64,000 nt of DNA from Eucalyptus grandis (lineage: Eukaryota > Streptophyta > Magnoliopsida > Myrtales > Myrtaceae). Below the pieces are notes generated by a model that saw only the letters and a program-made list of their open reading frames with translations, searched no databases and was not told where the DNA came from. Both the position numbers and the translations under genes were made by a program. Position 1 is the stretch's first letter. Each line of letters starts with the position of its first letter. Shown piece by piece: positions 33,794-46,300 of this stretch. The stretch lies in the NCBI RefSeq assembly GCF_016545825.1, contig NC_052614.1, positions 21,780,559 through 21,844,558 on the forward strand, read 5' to 3'.

Positions 33794-35714
33794 CTGGATT
33801 ACAAGATCAAATTGGAACTAATAAGCCATCCCTTCTTATGAGATTTAGCATGTGCATTTCTAATGACTGCTAGGAAGAAGTTCCACACCTATGAGTTATG
33901 GAATTATCCTGGAGAGAGAAAGAGAGAGAGGTGGGGATATAAACTCACTTCAACCGAACCCGACATAAAGAAAATAATGTTAACTAAGAACCTCCTTCAA
34001 GTTTGGCAACCCCCAAGGGAATTTTTCTTTTAAATTTCATTCAAATTCAGGAAGATCAACTGTTGATAGTCCCTGCAATTGTGCTTTATTTATAATTCTC
34101 ATCTTCTTAGCTGCACCAAATTCATTCTTTCACTGGCTGTGAACAATTCCTGTCAGATGAGTGAGAGCTTCTTTTATTTAATCTTTTATTTCCTCCCATG
34201 AGTAATCAGACAAGATATCTCACAGTTAGCCTTTCAAGGAGCCTAATTCCCATCAAAGATGATTCCAAGAGCTCAGCGGCAACATGAGCAAGAGAGCTGC
34301 CTAGAGAGAAATAAAAGGAAATGAGAGGTTTGCCTCACCACACATGGTCGAGCAGAGTGAAGAGTTGTATTAAGGACAGCAGTAGAAGAACATGACCGAC
34401 ACAACAGTGGATTCATGCAGAGCAGGCAGTCCTGCCCAGGGGCCCCACATTCTCATCTGAAGGATTACCTCAGGAAAACATGATCTCTCTTCTAATACAC
34501 TACGACCATTACAAGCAGGACCAGGACATTAGGAAAAAATAACCATCAACTGTTACATTGAGCAAGTACAAGCATTTGTTCTTTATTACCATTCTCTATC
34601 ACCTCATTATTGAAATTATCTCTTTTATGCCATATAATATCTTGGCCACCAGAAGGCAATCAACAAACCCCGAGAATGCTTGACTGCATGAATGATTAAG
34701 ATGAATAGCTCTCAAGGTTCTTAACAGATAGAGTTTGAGTTGAAATCAAAGCATCATATCATACCTAATTCATCTAATCCCCAGAATCTCATGCGTAAAT
34801 GACAGAATGACAGATTGTGTTTATGTGAATACTCAATCGAGGCAAAGACATCCAACTATTATCACTTGTCGCAGCACTACTGTCCTATATATCCGATCCA
34901 ACAAACTGACCATTGGAAATAAAGATTTGAGATGAAGTATCGTTTGAGATAGGATTAGGAAACAAAATGTGGAAAAGGAGCATGAAAGATTCCCACTGAA
35001 ATCTCACGCTCTCTCTCAATACTTGTCAAACAATTACAAAGGTCTCACCCTTGTTATTTCCAGAAAAGTTCAATCAAAGACACTCTTGCACCTCGTTCTA
35101 AAAGCAGCCTATCAAGAATCCCCACAAGATGTCAAGGGCACTCCTCTTTGGCACTGATACAACTAGTCTATGTCAATATCAAGGAGGATGGAGTATGATT
35201 GTTCTCATATGAACTACGCTATAAAGTTTTGCTCTTTTCCTGTAACCAGGTGGTATAGAGGGAATTTCATTTTTCTCTTTTTGGCTGAGGGGAGGAAATA
35301 TTACTCCATAAAGTGCAATGGCTTCTTGTTCTTGTTGTGGTATTCACAAGGTGGGAAGGTGGAGGAAACCCCGAATCAAGATTTTTATACCAAGAAAGGT
35401 GACTCTACCAACTTTAGGCTCTTGGCCCTGACTCTGCATAGTTTAAATGTAAGTGAGACAACATTCAACTAGATATTATTAAGGAAGCGACACTGCCACA
35501 TTTTATCATGAAACAGTGAACATGCAAGCATACGAGTATGCACTCCTTGCAAGAGGTGCAAGCAACAAATATTAAACACCAGGCCACTTAGATAATAGGC
35601 ATTACAAAGACTTTAGGTAAGGAAATTTCTGGTTGAGGTTTATGTACTAATGAAAGAATAATGAGTTTTTAGATACAGATGTTATATCTTTTTTAAAAAA
35701 AAACTCATTGATAC
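33794..35714. other. Spacer joining TOL and PEX4 remnants
   Basis: No VHS or GAT exon and no PEX4 last exon could be found here on the minus strand. A (GA)n tract lies near 33913-33935. Frames at 34969-35472 have no motif. The junction between the two gene remnants must lie in this stretch. Confidence 0.5.
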
Positions 35715-36925
35715 CTGAATCGCAATTTAGTGGGCTGTCAGGCTAAGGGTGGGCCATGAGAGCTATTATAGCCCTGCAAACAGACTGAAGTGTCCAGGCA
35801 GGACTCCATGCATTCTTCAGAATATCAAGGCATATCTCCCCTGTCTGTATAAAGTAAATTAAAATGTCAATCTATTAGTCAAACAAACACTTACAGCATC
35901 TCATACTTATGCATCAGGTATCTCTGTTGATTTTCCCAAGCTAGTAGTTATCAGAAAATCTATTCATGCAGAGATTCTCTGGAAACAGAATTTGGAAAAA
36001 AACAGGTCAAGATTGTTTCCTGACAAAGTGTCAAAGAAGTCTCAATTCTCAGCTTCTGCACCTCTATCTATTTTTAAGTGCCAGATAAATCAAAACCTAA
36101 AACTAGCAACTCTTTCAAGTTTCTGATTCTGAACATAATAGATATTGATGAGAAGAAACATTGATCGCCAAACAACACAGTAAATCAGTTCACCCTTTGT
36201 CCTATTCGCATGCACTGCAACTAGTTCCAACTAAGTTATCATCAATAAGCATTCCTATACAAAAAAATTATACCTTGAAGTGCACATTGGGGTGAAATAT
36301 CTTAGTCAGGAAACGAACTTGAGGTGGCTGCAGTGGATACTGCTCAGGTATAGCAAATGCGAGCTGGAAAACACCACCTCAAAAGGAGTCTCCGATGGTC
36401 CCTAATGAAAGAGAGAATCACCATATCTTTTATATGAGCAACAGCACCATTTCCTTGACAATTACCCCCATCAGCCATTCAATCTCACCTTGATAAGAGC
36501 AGTCCACTTAAATATGTTTGAGTCATTGCAAACCAACTGAATGTCCGGATCAGCTCCCTTCTCTCGCTGCACCTCTTTGTATTCCTTGAACAGCCTTGCC
36601 CTCAATGTCTACAAATATAAGCACACGTCGACATTAGGATCCACAACCAACCTGGGGTCATAAAGAAAAAAGCAGAAAGCAATTCCTCCATGTATATAAT
36701 TGCAGGAGATCAAATCTGCTGCTTCATGAGATAACCGGCATTGCAAAATGACTTACTCGGTACATAAATATGATAACCTAGTGTAAATTTCGCCATAAGA
36801 AAAAAAATTTCAAGAATGATCACATTCTGGGTGCATAATTTTGAAAACAATAGACTTCACTCCCCATCGTGTGTAAACAGTGGAACAAAGAGCTGGTAGC
36901 CGTAAGTAATCAGTAATACCTGCAT
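35715..36925 (-). pseudogene. PEX4: PEX4-type ubiquitin-conjugating enzyme, exons 1-4, broken
   Basis: PEX4 (UBC21 in Arabidopsis) is the E2 enzyme that ubiquitinates PEX5 at the peroxisome membrane for receptor recycling. Exon 1 codes only ATGCAG (36925-36920). Exon 2 (36608-36489) reads TLRARLFKEYKEVQREKGAD and on to FKWTALIK. Exon 3 (36401-36274) has GPSETP and QPPQVRFLTKIFHPNVHF. Exon 4 (35844-35715) has [20 protein letters not shown], with the catalytic Cys kept, then [13 protein letters not shown]. All junctions have GT and AG. Exon 3 is 128 bp, one short of the 129 needed, with the break after ETPFE (near 36375). In exon 4 a TAG (35745-35743) stands where GAG is expected. The last exon was not found. 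Two lesions plus a missing end make it a likely pseudogene. Confidence 0.85.
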
Positions 36926-37480
36926 TTCAATATATCCTCCCGAATTAAGTCTGCTACAGGAAATCTGATTTCCACCAAATTCAACTGAAAAATTGAACAA
37001 CAGTGAACCAATATATCAAAAAGCTCAAAGAAAAAAGAAAATCATGCCTTATGCTGTCTAACATTTGGGTATATATCTTGCGCATTCTCGCCACTCCCAA
37101 ATCACTTCTCTCTCATATCCGGGCAAATTCTCAAGAATCAAGCACGAAAATGTACCGCGAGCACAGACTCACCTACCACCGCAACGAAAGCAATCAAAGC
37201 CAATCTTTTAAGCATACCCAGATGACAAATTTGTTGCTTTTGATCAAATATCGATCGAACGATTTCTGGGTATCGAAGAACCGAACCAAGAACGAACAAT
37301 TCGCAGTCAACAAAGAAATCGGAAAGCTCGTGATCGAAGAGAATATACCTCGTCTTCGACAAATTACGATTGACGTCGAAGGGGCTTCTAGCTCGGGACG
37401 AGGTCGATGGTGGCAAAGCGATTCCGCAAGACAATACACGCGAACTCGACTTTTGGTCTCGCGTCCTTCTTGAGTTTTTT
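36926..37480 (-). promoter_or_regulatory. Probable PEX4 5' UTR exon and intron
   Basis: On the minus strand a GC-richer block (about 37470-37349) ends GACGAG followed by gtatattc, a good donor. It would be the 5' UTR exon upstream of the ATG exon, as PEX4 genes can have. No clear TATA box is seen. The overlapping ORFs at 37003-37473 and 37138-37439 are not protein genes. Confidence 0.4.
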
Positions 37481-38640
37481 AATCATATGGCTTTTTCCCA
37501 CCAAAAAAAAAATAAAATAAAATTCACATGGCTTTTTCTTTTCACACTCAAAAAAAAAAAAAAAAAAAAAAAACGTCAGGTTTCGTAAATAGTTTTTTTT
37601 TTTTTTAGTCGGTAAATAGTTTTCTTGTTTTAAAAAAGAAAAGGAAATAGTTTTGGATTATTACCACAAAAATTGATACACTTATTATAAATTTATCTCT
37701 AATTAAATTTTTGATTGCCAAAGACCTTCAACTATTAAATGTGCGACAAATTCATCTTCTATAAGTTTTCATTAAATTTTATCGTCCAGTTAATAAGTTG
37801 AATGACATATAACAATTGATGGGTATATAAGTTTGGGGTCTTATCCTCCATTTGTCATACAAGCGTACTAATTTTTGATTTTTGTGATATTAATTTAATT
37901 TAATGAAAATTAATGGAGAATAAATGTATTGTTATTGTACCGATTTAGGATTTTTAATAATCAAAAAAATTATTTGGAATAAATTTGTCATAAATATATC
38001 AATTTGGAGTTTTTCGTAGTATTAATCTTTTTTTTTATCGGTACACAATTCTTATTAGTATGGATAAAATAGATTACTCCAAAGACAAAAACAAAACAAA
38101 CATAATCCTCTATTCTTGAGATGACTCCTACTGTAAAACTCAAGAAGGGGCTGAATTTTAAAAGAATTATAACATCTCATAAAAGGGAGAAAATTAGCTT
38201 TTGCAAAAGAAACATAGTTATATAGATGCAGTAGTTTATATATATATGGATAATAAAAATGGTAAAGAGATGGATGATATTGTAAGATAAATTTATAGTG
38301 TTCCGGCCTTCCACTTACAGACACAACCATCTCTTACGACACTGTAATCCCCCCACTTGCAAAATTACAAGAAATACAGCATTCACAGAACAATTAAAAA
38401 AAAAAGATTTTTTGCATAAGTGAAAGCCATACTTCAGTAATTTCCCACATTTTTTTTTGGAAAACTATCTATTCGTTTTTGGAAAACTTCAGTAATTTCA
38501 ACTGAAACAAATATCTATATTTCAGTAATTTCCCAGATGATCATCCTAAAAGGATTATTTAATCGCTTTTTAATAAACACGTATAGTATATAAAGAGACC
38601 GAGGTGTAAGAATATATAAAAATGACATATCAAACGTGTG
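37481..38640. other. AT-rich intergenic repeats
   Basis: Two long A or T runs (about 37550-37572, 37592-37606) and sequence resembling the arms of the 20600-21612 element (ttaccacaaaaattgat, aatttgtcataaatatatcaa). No gene. Confidence 0.45.
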
Positions 38641-39754
38641 TTCTTACATTAAATTTTCATACCGGACCTGTTTTTGTAAGAATAGGAATGAAAGCTGTTG
38701 TTTCCGCTCATTTAATTTCAGCTATGGTCATGAACCAGGGCCATGGACGTCGCAACCTGCGTTGATTCACTCCGACGGAGATCTGCGATCACATGAGGCT
38801 GGCGAGCTTCATAGTCATAGCCGTGGGAGGTCTGCTCCGTCGATTCACGAAGCCATTTTTTGGCATTGCCTGGGGCTTGAAGAAGCAATCCGCAATCCAG
38901 ATTGAACCGCACCCGCAATTGGAATGAACGGAGGCCGATATATCGTGGAGCACCACCGCTGCCAAAAGCATTGGTCCAGCATCGGCCCACCACCAGCGTC
39001 CTAGTCCTGCGTGGGCAGGCATGTTACTTCAATTTTCATTTTGGCACGATCTATGCTGAGGCGAGGATGGGAGTACGTTTGGGCTGGAATGCCTCCATTC
39101 CTTATGTCCTATGAATTTGAGGGGTTATGGGAATCTCACCAATACCAGCCCAGGCATTCCTTAAAACATTAGCTATGCAGCTTGACTCGAGCATTCCTCC
39201 TCCGACAAAATCCTTCCATTCAAAACCATCTCAGCATCCTTATCATCAACTTGCTCCAAGTCCAATTTGATCCCCCCAGAAGATCGTCTGGCAGAGATGC
39301 TTGGGATGTTAAATGGAACCTCTGCAGCCATCCTGTAAGGAGAAAAAAAGAAATGGGTCAGCAGAGAATCGACTCAGAAATATCGTCGAACGGTTGTTAG
39401 GGGCAATGTGTAGTGATAGGAAAACTAATGGGATGAAACAATGGCGAGGGGACTAGTCAACTAAAATAGAAAGCACATGGAAATGACTCATGATAATATA
39501 GAGAGCCCGTTTGAGGAGTATGGATAATCGAGAAGCTCTCACGGAGGAGAGAAATACTTATCTATGTATGCCTTCCTGAAAAGAAATTGGATCTCATTTT
39601 TTGGAGCATAAACGCTAGAAAGCTCACGTATGAAGATAATTAAAAAAGGGTTCTCGTAATTTCTAGCTTACAGAAGCTCAGTTAGTAAATATCTCTCGAT
39701 TTTAATCGCGTAAATGTACTTGTGTGGTTTATAATGAAATTCTTATGGTTTTCA
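38641..39754. other. Intergenic, no gene recognised
   Basis: The GC-richer part 38730-39110 has frames on both strands without motifs. A short piece (catgga.gtcg.aacct.cgtt) recurs at about 17480. Nothing further is supported. Confidence 0.45.
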
Positions 39755-39901
39755 CACGTTCTCATTGAAGGATCATAAATTTAGAATTGAGGTGATAAAA
39801 AAATGATTGATCAGTATAGAATGAGGAATTGAAAATGATTGATGTAAATCCTTCGAGCCAAATATTTCAGCACGTTCTCTTTGAAGGATTGGGAATTTAG
39901 A
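39755..39901. repeat. 116-bp tandem repeat, unit 1 and start of split unit 2
   Basis: Unit 1 is 39755-39870 (cacgttctcattgaagga to ccaaatatttcag). Unit 2 starts at 39871 (cacgttctctttgaagga) and is cut after 31 bases by the LINE. The remaining 85 bases are at 47034-47118, giving 116 bp again. Confidence 0.88.
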
Positions 39902-40299
39902 ATTTTTTTTTGGTCGAAAATAGATATTGCATTCATTCATGAAAATAAGCGAGCCTTACAAGGCAACGATGGGTAAAACTCTAAACATAGAATTTCCGAA
40001 AGGGAGAGAGGAGGAAAAGTCACCCAATTTGTGGGGAGATTTTTGGTTCGGTGAGAGTTAGCTAGCCAATCTGTTGCTCGATTTGCCTCACGAGGACAAT
40101 ATTCTACCCTTGCTGATTTGAAAAGGCATAATTCTTCTTTGCACTGTTCCACAATTTCCTTCAAGTCCCATGATGTTTCGGCCTGGCCCATCACAGCTTC
40201 CACGAAAGTTGAACCGTCACTTTCGAGCACCCATCTGCAACTTTGACCGGTTCCTGTGCCCACGTGCACGGCTTCTCTTCCTCTCAAGTACCTGAAACC

Positions 40300-41364
40300 T
40301 ATGAAGCACGGACACGCTGTCCGTGCTCGCGTATCGTGTCCGACACGTGTCGGGCATGTCGGACACCTCGACACGCTCGGACACGCTCGGACACGCATTC
40401 AACAAGTGTCGGATTTTTTGACACGTGGTCAACCTTTTCCCGACACGTTTCGACACGCGTGTCCAGGAGGGAGCAGACCACGAGCGACGGCGAGAGATGG
40501 CCGAGCTTAGACTGAGGCGAGGGCCAGCCTTGTGAGGGAGAAAGGACCAAAGGTGAGAGGAAGAGGAGAGGAAGGCGGTCGTGCGGCGAGCGGCGGAGCG
40601 GCGAGGAAGGGGTCGTGCGTGCGGCGGCGGCGGCAGCGAGCGGCGAGGAAGGGGGTCGTGCGTGTAGCGAGGAGCGGCGAGCGGCGAGCGGCGAGGAGCG
40701 GCGAGGAGCGGCGACCAGCGAGGAAGGAGGTCGTGCGGCGAGCGGCAAGGAGGGAGGAGGAGAAGAGGAAGGGTCGCGGCGGCGAGGAGGAGGAGTAAAG
40801 GAGCTAGGGTTTTGAGAAACTCAAAAGTAATTAAAAAATGGGAGTCTATGGGTACCTATTTTGGGGGAGGGAAAGTGACGGACAAATGGGGGGGAAATGG
40901 ACGATTGTGGGAGGAAAGGAAAAAAAAAAATTTGGGTGGGGGAATGGACGATGGTGGGGACTGGGGAGGGAAAGGAAAATAAATTTGGGGGTGGGGGAAA
41001 TGGATAAGGAAAAGAAGAGAGTGGGGGAATTTTTTTAATCAGAAAAATAAATAAATGAGATTAAAAAATAAAAGTAAATTTGGGAGGAGGGGGATTTCGA
41101 AAAATAAATATAAATTTGGGATAATGAAATAAAAAAAAAGTGTAAGATTTATTAATATTATTAGTATAAATTCATTGTAAACTCTTTATTTATTTATTTA
41201 TTTATTTATTTGTGAATTTGAATTAAATTAATTAAAAATAAATAAATTATTTAATATTTAACGTGTCGGAACGTGTCGAAATCCTCTACTTTTTGAGAAA
41301 TGACGTGTCGCGTGTCGTGTCGTGTCGTATCGCGTGTCCGTGTCGCCATGTCCGTGCTACATAG
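40300..41364. mobile_element. Mutator-like element (MULE) inside the LINE
   Basis: It is 1065 bp, flanked by perfect 9-bp direct repeats CCTGAAACC (40291-40299 and 41365-41373), the size typical of Mutator. The left end reads TATGAAGCACGGACACG. The right end on the other strand reads CTATGTAGCACGGACATGG. Both ends are rich in cgacacgtgtcgg and ggacacgctcg palindromic words. The interior has a GC-rich block of short repeats (40560-40800), a G-rich tract (40830-41140) and an AT-rich part with (TTTA)n at 41191-41215. There is no transposase, so it is non-autonomous. The ORFs in 40243-40815 come from simple repeats. Confidence 0.92.
41191..41215. repeat. TTTA microsatellite
   Basis: About six uninterrupted ATTT units in the AT-rich part of the Mutator-like element. 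Confidence 0.85.
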
Positions 41365-44300
41365 CCTGAAACCATGTAGCAAAGATAGGGCTTCTGCTTG
41401 TTGAGGAGAAGACGCTCGTATACACCTGCGAAGCCCTCAACCACGAGACTGACGGATCTCGCACAATCCCAGCTGCCGAACCTAGGAAATCGCCCGGAGT
41501 CCATGAGGCATTGACGTTTAGCTTAATCTCGTCTCTGTCCGGTGGCGTCCATCTAATCGGTAGGCTTCAGGTTGTGGGTTTTTTCCCTTTTTGATTCTGC
41601 CATCTGCTGAAATTTTTTTGTTGTGCTATTGTGAGATCTACAAGATCAGTTGGTTGGGGTCGCTTTGCTCGAAAAATGAAATTGTTTCGGGTCTTCTAGA
41701 TATTCCACAGCACAGCAGCAACTAGTTCTCTTTTAGGTGAGATGTCGCTTCTTTCGAACACTTCCGTTAGCCACTGATCACACCTTGTTATGTTGCTTGG
41801 GTTTTTAATGATGTTGATTTGTGGATCTGCCCAAATTTTTTTTGTCCATTTGCAAAGTAGAAATAGGTGTTGTGTTGTTTCCATGTGTGTAGAGCAAAGC
41901 GGACAGTAGGGGTTGGGTAGCATTTTCCTTTTATGCAGATTCTCCCTTGTTGGTAAGGCGTTTTGGCAAAGGCTCCATAGGAAAGGTCTCATTTTCGGGG
42001 GAATAGATAGACTCCAAATTCTTGTCCGAGGATCTTGGAGGCTTGTAAGAACATGTTGCTCTGTTTTGTTCTTTCTTGTGGCGTTAGAATAGGCTCTTTG
42101 TACCCACTCTTCACGGTGTATGTCCCTGATTTATTACCTATCCATACTAGATAATCATCCTTCGGGGACGGACTAATGGATATCGCAAGTATCTCATTTG
42201 CTATTTGTTCTTCAAAAATATTTAGGATTAAACTTTCCTTCCATATCCGAGAGTCTTCATTGATAAGTTCTGCCACCATAATTGGTTCATTTTGGTTAGC
42301 TGGGCCTCCAAGCACTCCAGACTTTAGCCATTTGTCTTCTTGTATGTTAATAGATTGGTCATCCCCAAATGACCATTTAACCTCTAATTCTATGGCTTCT
42401 CTCCCTGTTAAAATGCTTTGCTATCCCCAAGACAGTCGTTGCCCTTTTCTTGCCTTCCACAAGTCTCCGTTTGAAAAATAAATGCCTTTCAAAATTCTAC
42501 TCCACAAAGCTGAAGGGGTTTTGGATAATCGCCAAGCTTGCTTGCCAAGCATTGCTCTGTTAAAATTTCTCAAATCTTTGAACCCCAAACCTCCCTCATC
42601 TTTCTTGGTTTTTAATGTTTCCCATTTTTTCCAATGCAAGCCCCTTTTTGAATTGCTTTTCTGCCACCGAAATGAAGCAATTCTTTTTTCTATGGCTTTG
42701 CAAATAGAGATAGGCAATTTAAAGACTGACATCGCATAATGAGGGAGGGCTTGTACAACGCTCTTTATCAGAATTTCTTTACCTACTTTGGATAGTAATT
42801 TTTCTTTCCATCCCTCTAGCTTCAAGTTTACTCTTGCTAGAATCCATGCAAACATCTCCTTCTTTGAGTGACCCCATTCTGTCGGTATTCCAAGATATTT
42901 CCCTATTTTTTCTATTATTGGGACTCTTAAGTTCTTGTGCTAAGTTTCTTTTCAGAAATAACGGACAATTGCTGCTGAAACATACCCCTGATTTGTTTAG
43001 ATTAATGGCTTGGCCAGATGCAAAACAGTATTTGTTGAGAATATTTGCTAAGTTTTGGCATTCTACTATAGTCCCGTTCAAGAAAAATATGGCCTCATCA
43101 GCAAAGAGTAAATGAGACAAAGTGTAGGGTAGAACCTGTTTAGCTTTATCCCTTTAATGCTTCTATCTTCCAAGGCTTGGTCCATCATCCCAGTCAAAAC
43201 ATTTGCTACTAGGATGAATAAATATGGGGAAAGAGGGTCACCTTGTCTGATTCCTCTTGAAGGGGTGAAATATGGAGTAGGCTTCCCATTTATCTTCACA
43301 CTTAGGGACACCATCGAAACACGTTGCATGATTAGAGATACCCACCGCTCATAAAAACCCATTTTCAGCATACAATCTCTCAAAAAGTCCCATTTGATTC
43401 TGTCATAGGCTTTCTGCATATCCAGTTTCAATATCGCCTGAAACTTTTTCTTCCTTTTTGTTATTCTCAATTGATGCAAGACTTCCTGAATTATGAAAAT
43501 ATTATCTTGTATTTGCCTCCCTTGTACAAAGGCGTTCTGTTCAAGGTCTATGATCTCTGGAAGCCAAATCTTTAGTCTGTTTGCCATAACTTTTGAGATG
43601 ATTTTGTAGTTGACATTGCACAAACTAATAGGTCTGAATTGGCCTATATTTTCTGGGTTTTTTTACTTTTGGTAGCAAGGAAATGTGTGTTTTGTTGAGG
43701 AGGGGGTCGATGATACCTGTTTCAAAGAAATTCTGCACTAGTTGGAACAAATCCAGCTTAATATCCTCCCAAGATTACTGATAAAAAAGCCCATTTAGAT
43801 CGTCGGGCCCGGGGGCCTTTAAAGAGCCCAGTTGGAAAACCACGTCTTTCACCTCTTCAAGGGTAATATTTGCCATCAGATTTTCATTTATTTCCTCACT
43901 TACTGGGCTGGGACACTAGTTTAGGATTGGCTGATAGTTCCTAGGACCCACCGATTTATATAAGTTCCAATAGAAAGATCCTATATGTTTTTTGAGTGCC
44001 GCCATATCCCTACACCAGCTTTGATATTCCATTTGCAGCATTGTAATTCTATTCCTTTGTCTTCTCTGTACTGTTGTGGCATAGAAGAACTTGGTATTCC
44101 TATCTCCCCATTGCAGCCAATTGATGCGTGCTCTCATCCCCCAAAATTTTTCCTCTTGTTTCCATAGTTTGTCTATCTTGTCGATAATATTCTGTGCTTC
44201 CTTCTTGCTGGAATTTTCAGAATTCTTGTTGGTCATCTCTATTAATTCTTTGTTTAGCTCCTTGATATGACGTCATGCGTTGGCGAATTTTTCTTTGCTC

Positions 44301-45377
44301 CATTTAACAAGCTCCGTAGAAATATCATTGACTTTCATAGAGAAACTTATCTGGCTTAATGGCGTTTTGTTCCAAGTTCTCTTGATAATCTCTCCACACT
44401 CTTGATCTTCTGACCAGTATGCTTCAAATCTGAATTCCCTTTTCCTTTTCTTACTTTCAGGGTGCAATACCAGGAGAAGAGGGCTGTGGTCCAAGCCAAT
44501 TGCTGGTAGAGCCTGTACTTCAGCTGCGGGAAAGGTAATTCTCTAGTCCAGTGTGCATAAGACTCTATCTAATCTTTTTTTAACAAGGGCCTCCCCTTCC
44601 CGGTTGTTTGCCCAAGTGTAAGCACAGCCTTTGCTGTTCATATCCATTAGGGAACACTCATTTAATAAATCTCGAAACGCTGCTATTCTATGATTATCAG
44701 CTTCTCTTTTCCCTACCTTCTCCCAAATATATTAAATTTCATTAAAATCTCCCATGCATATCCACGGTAAATGATTTGATAACTGAAAATCCTTCAACTT
44801 TTGCCATAGCTTTAGTCTCTCCCCGAAGTTCATCGATGCATGGAGAAAAGTTATCCTCATTTGATAGCTACTATCTGGATCTCTGCACTCCAAATCAATA
44901 AATTCTTTAGAGCTGTCATTTACCTTTAACACCACTTCCTCACTCCACAAAATTGCTAAACCTCCTGCAATTCCTTCCGGATTTTCTAGGAATAGATTTT
45001 GGAAGTTGAGTCACCTTTTAACACCTCCACCATCGTTGCTTTGTTCTTTGTTTCCATCAAGAAGACCAGGTTGGGCCTTTCAAGAGCTACTAGAGCTCTT
45101 AGCTCCTGGAATGTTAGGGGATTGCCCAGCCCCTGACAATTCCAGCTTATGATTTTCATATCGTCGCCGGTGGCTTATTAGGGCTAGTCACCACAGCCCA
45201 TTCATTACCATCTTTGATCAACTGGATAAGGGTCTCCAAGAGCTCCATCTCATCAATCAACACGGGAGTTTGTTTTGCTATGCATTTATGTTTTTTCGCC
45301 CTCTACACCTTCATACTTTTTTTGCTGCATTTCCCAACTTTTGAGAGAATCGGCCTATTAGCTTTGAAGCACATAAT

Positions 45378-46300
45378 CTATTTGCCATGATTTGTAATCT
45401 TCATAGTTGTGTCTGCTGGTTCTTCTGGTGCCTCCTGCACATTTGAGTTTTCAGCCCTTTTCTTGTTGCGATTTGGGGATGCCAAGTTGTCGATTTCATC
45501 TCTGGCCACTAGGTCCATTTCGTAGGTTATAGGAGGAATTTCTAGTGCCGTTTCTTCCACAGTAATTTCTTCTTCTAGTTTGCCATAGATTGCTTCCCAG
45601 TGGGGGCTATGGTCTTACACTTTCGCCTTAAGCCATGGTCCATATTTTCCAGCTTTGTTTTCAGCCCATGCTGTTTGCTCATACGGGATTTCTTCGCAGT
45701 TAGTAGCATAATGACCAATTTTTCCACACGAATAGCAATAGTGCGGCAGCCGTTCATATTTAAACTCCACCCATAGCTTCTTGTTTCCAATATCTAGAAT
45801 AGCCCCTGATTTTAGTGGAGCTGATAAGTCCACTTCCACTTTTACTTTTCCACTTTTCTGTAGTCCGTTTCCCTTAAAGTTCACCTGAATTTCCGAACTT
45901 CGCCTACCTTTTTGCTAGATCGGTAAACACTTCTTCTAGTATCCACCCAGGGGTATCCCTCTCATATGCACCCAAAAGCGCTTCGAGAATAATCATAACA
46001 GTGCTCTGGAATGTCAAGTTCACATTGTTTAAGTACTAATAGATTACTGGCAAAAGACCAGGGCTCGGATTTCATAACTCTCTCATTTTCTTTCAAATGA
46101 GAAAAAACCTGGTTCCTTTTGTGTGCATATCACCTATTCTGTTCTCCATGCTTTCTTCATAATTTGAAGAAAAGCTTGGAAGTTGACATTTGGTTTGGAA
46201 AATAGCTTCACCGAAAATGGTCGATTGCATTGTTCCCTTTTTTACGGGGGATTTCTTTGATCACTTCGACTACATCATTCTTCGACCACGATGGCTCGAG
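45378..46300 (-). pseudogene. LINE ORF1 with DUF4283-like part and CCHC knuckle
   Basis: ORF1 of plant L1 elements is an RNA-binding protein. On the minus strand a DUF4283-like part (about 46100-45940) reads RVMKSEPWSFASNLLVLKQ and CELDIPEHCYDYSRSAF, then loses frame near 45975. The CCHC part at 45884-45615 has GAILDIGNKKLWVEFKYERL and CYSCGKIGHYATNC, a CX2CX4HX4C knuckle. The C-terminal part 45560-45378 (MEETALEIPPITYEMDL) is in a third frame and ends at 45378, about 220 bp before ORF2. Broken by at least two frameshifts. Confidence 0.8.

Larger units (their letters stand above)
39937..45159 (-). pseudogene. LINE ORF2: endonuclease, reverse transcriptase, RNase H
   Basis: ORF2 nicks the target and primes reverse transcription there. 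It starts MKIISWNCQGLGNPLTFQEL at 45159, the usual opening of the APE-type endonuclease, with LMETKNK next. The endonuclease continues to about 44500 in pieces. Reverse transcriptase covers 43900-42800: QNAFVQGRQIQDNIFIIQE, LDMQKAYDRIKWDFL, SRGIRQGDPLSPYLF and FADEAIFFLNG. The last motif has Glu (43094-43096) where FADD is expected. Zinc-binding domain: LWSLCQNALPTRENLHKR and CPLCSTHMETTQHLFLLC (41992-41830). RNase H is cut by the Mutator-like element between 41374 and 40290, with INLNVNAS-type start at 41530 and WVLESDGSTF at 40235. Minus the insert it is about 4.15 kb, or 1380 codons. Several frameshifts. Confidence 0.9.

Noticed and set aside
38730..38800. Short similarity to 17470-17520 that could be the start of a resistance-type gene
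   Set aside because: The match is under 50 bp, and no NB-ARC or LRR motif follows in either place.
40243..40815. Several Arg/Ala/Glu-rich frames
   Set aside because: They come from short tandem words in the Mutator-like element and lie on both strands of the same DNA.
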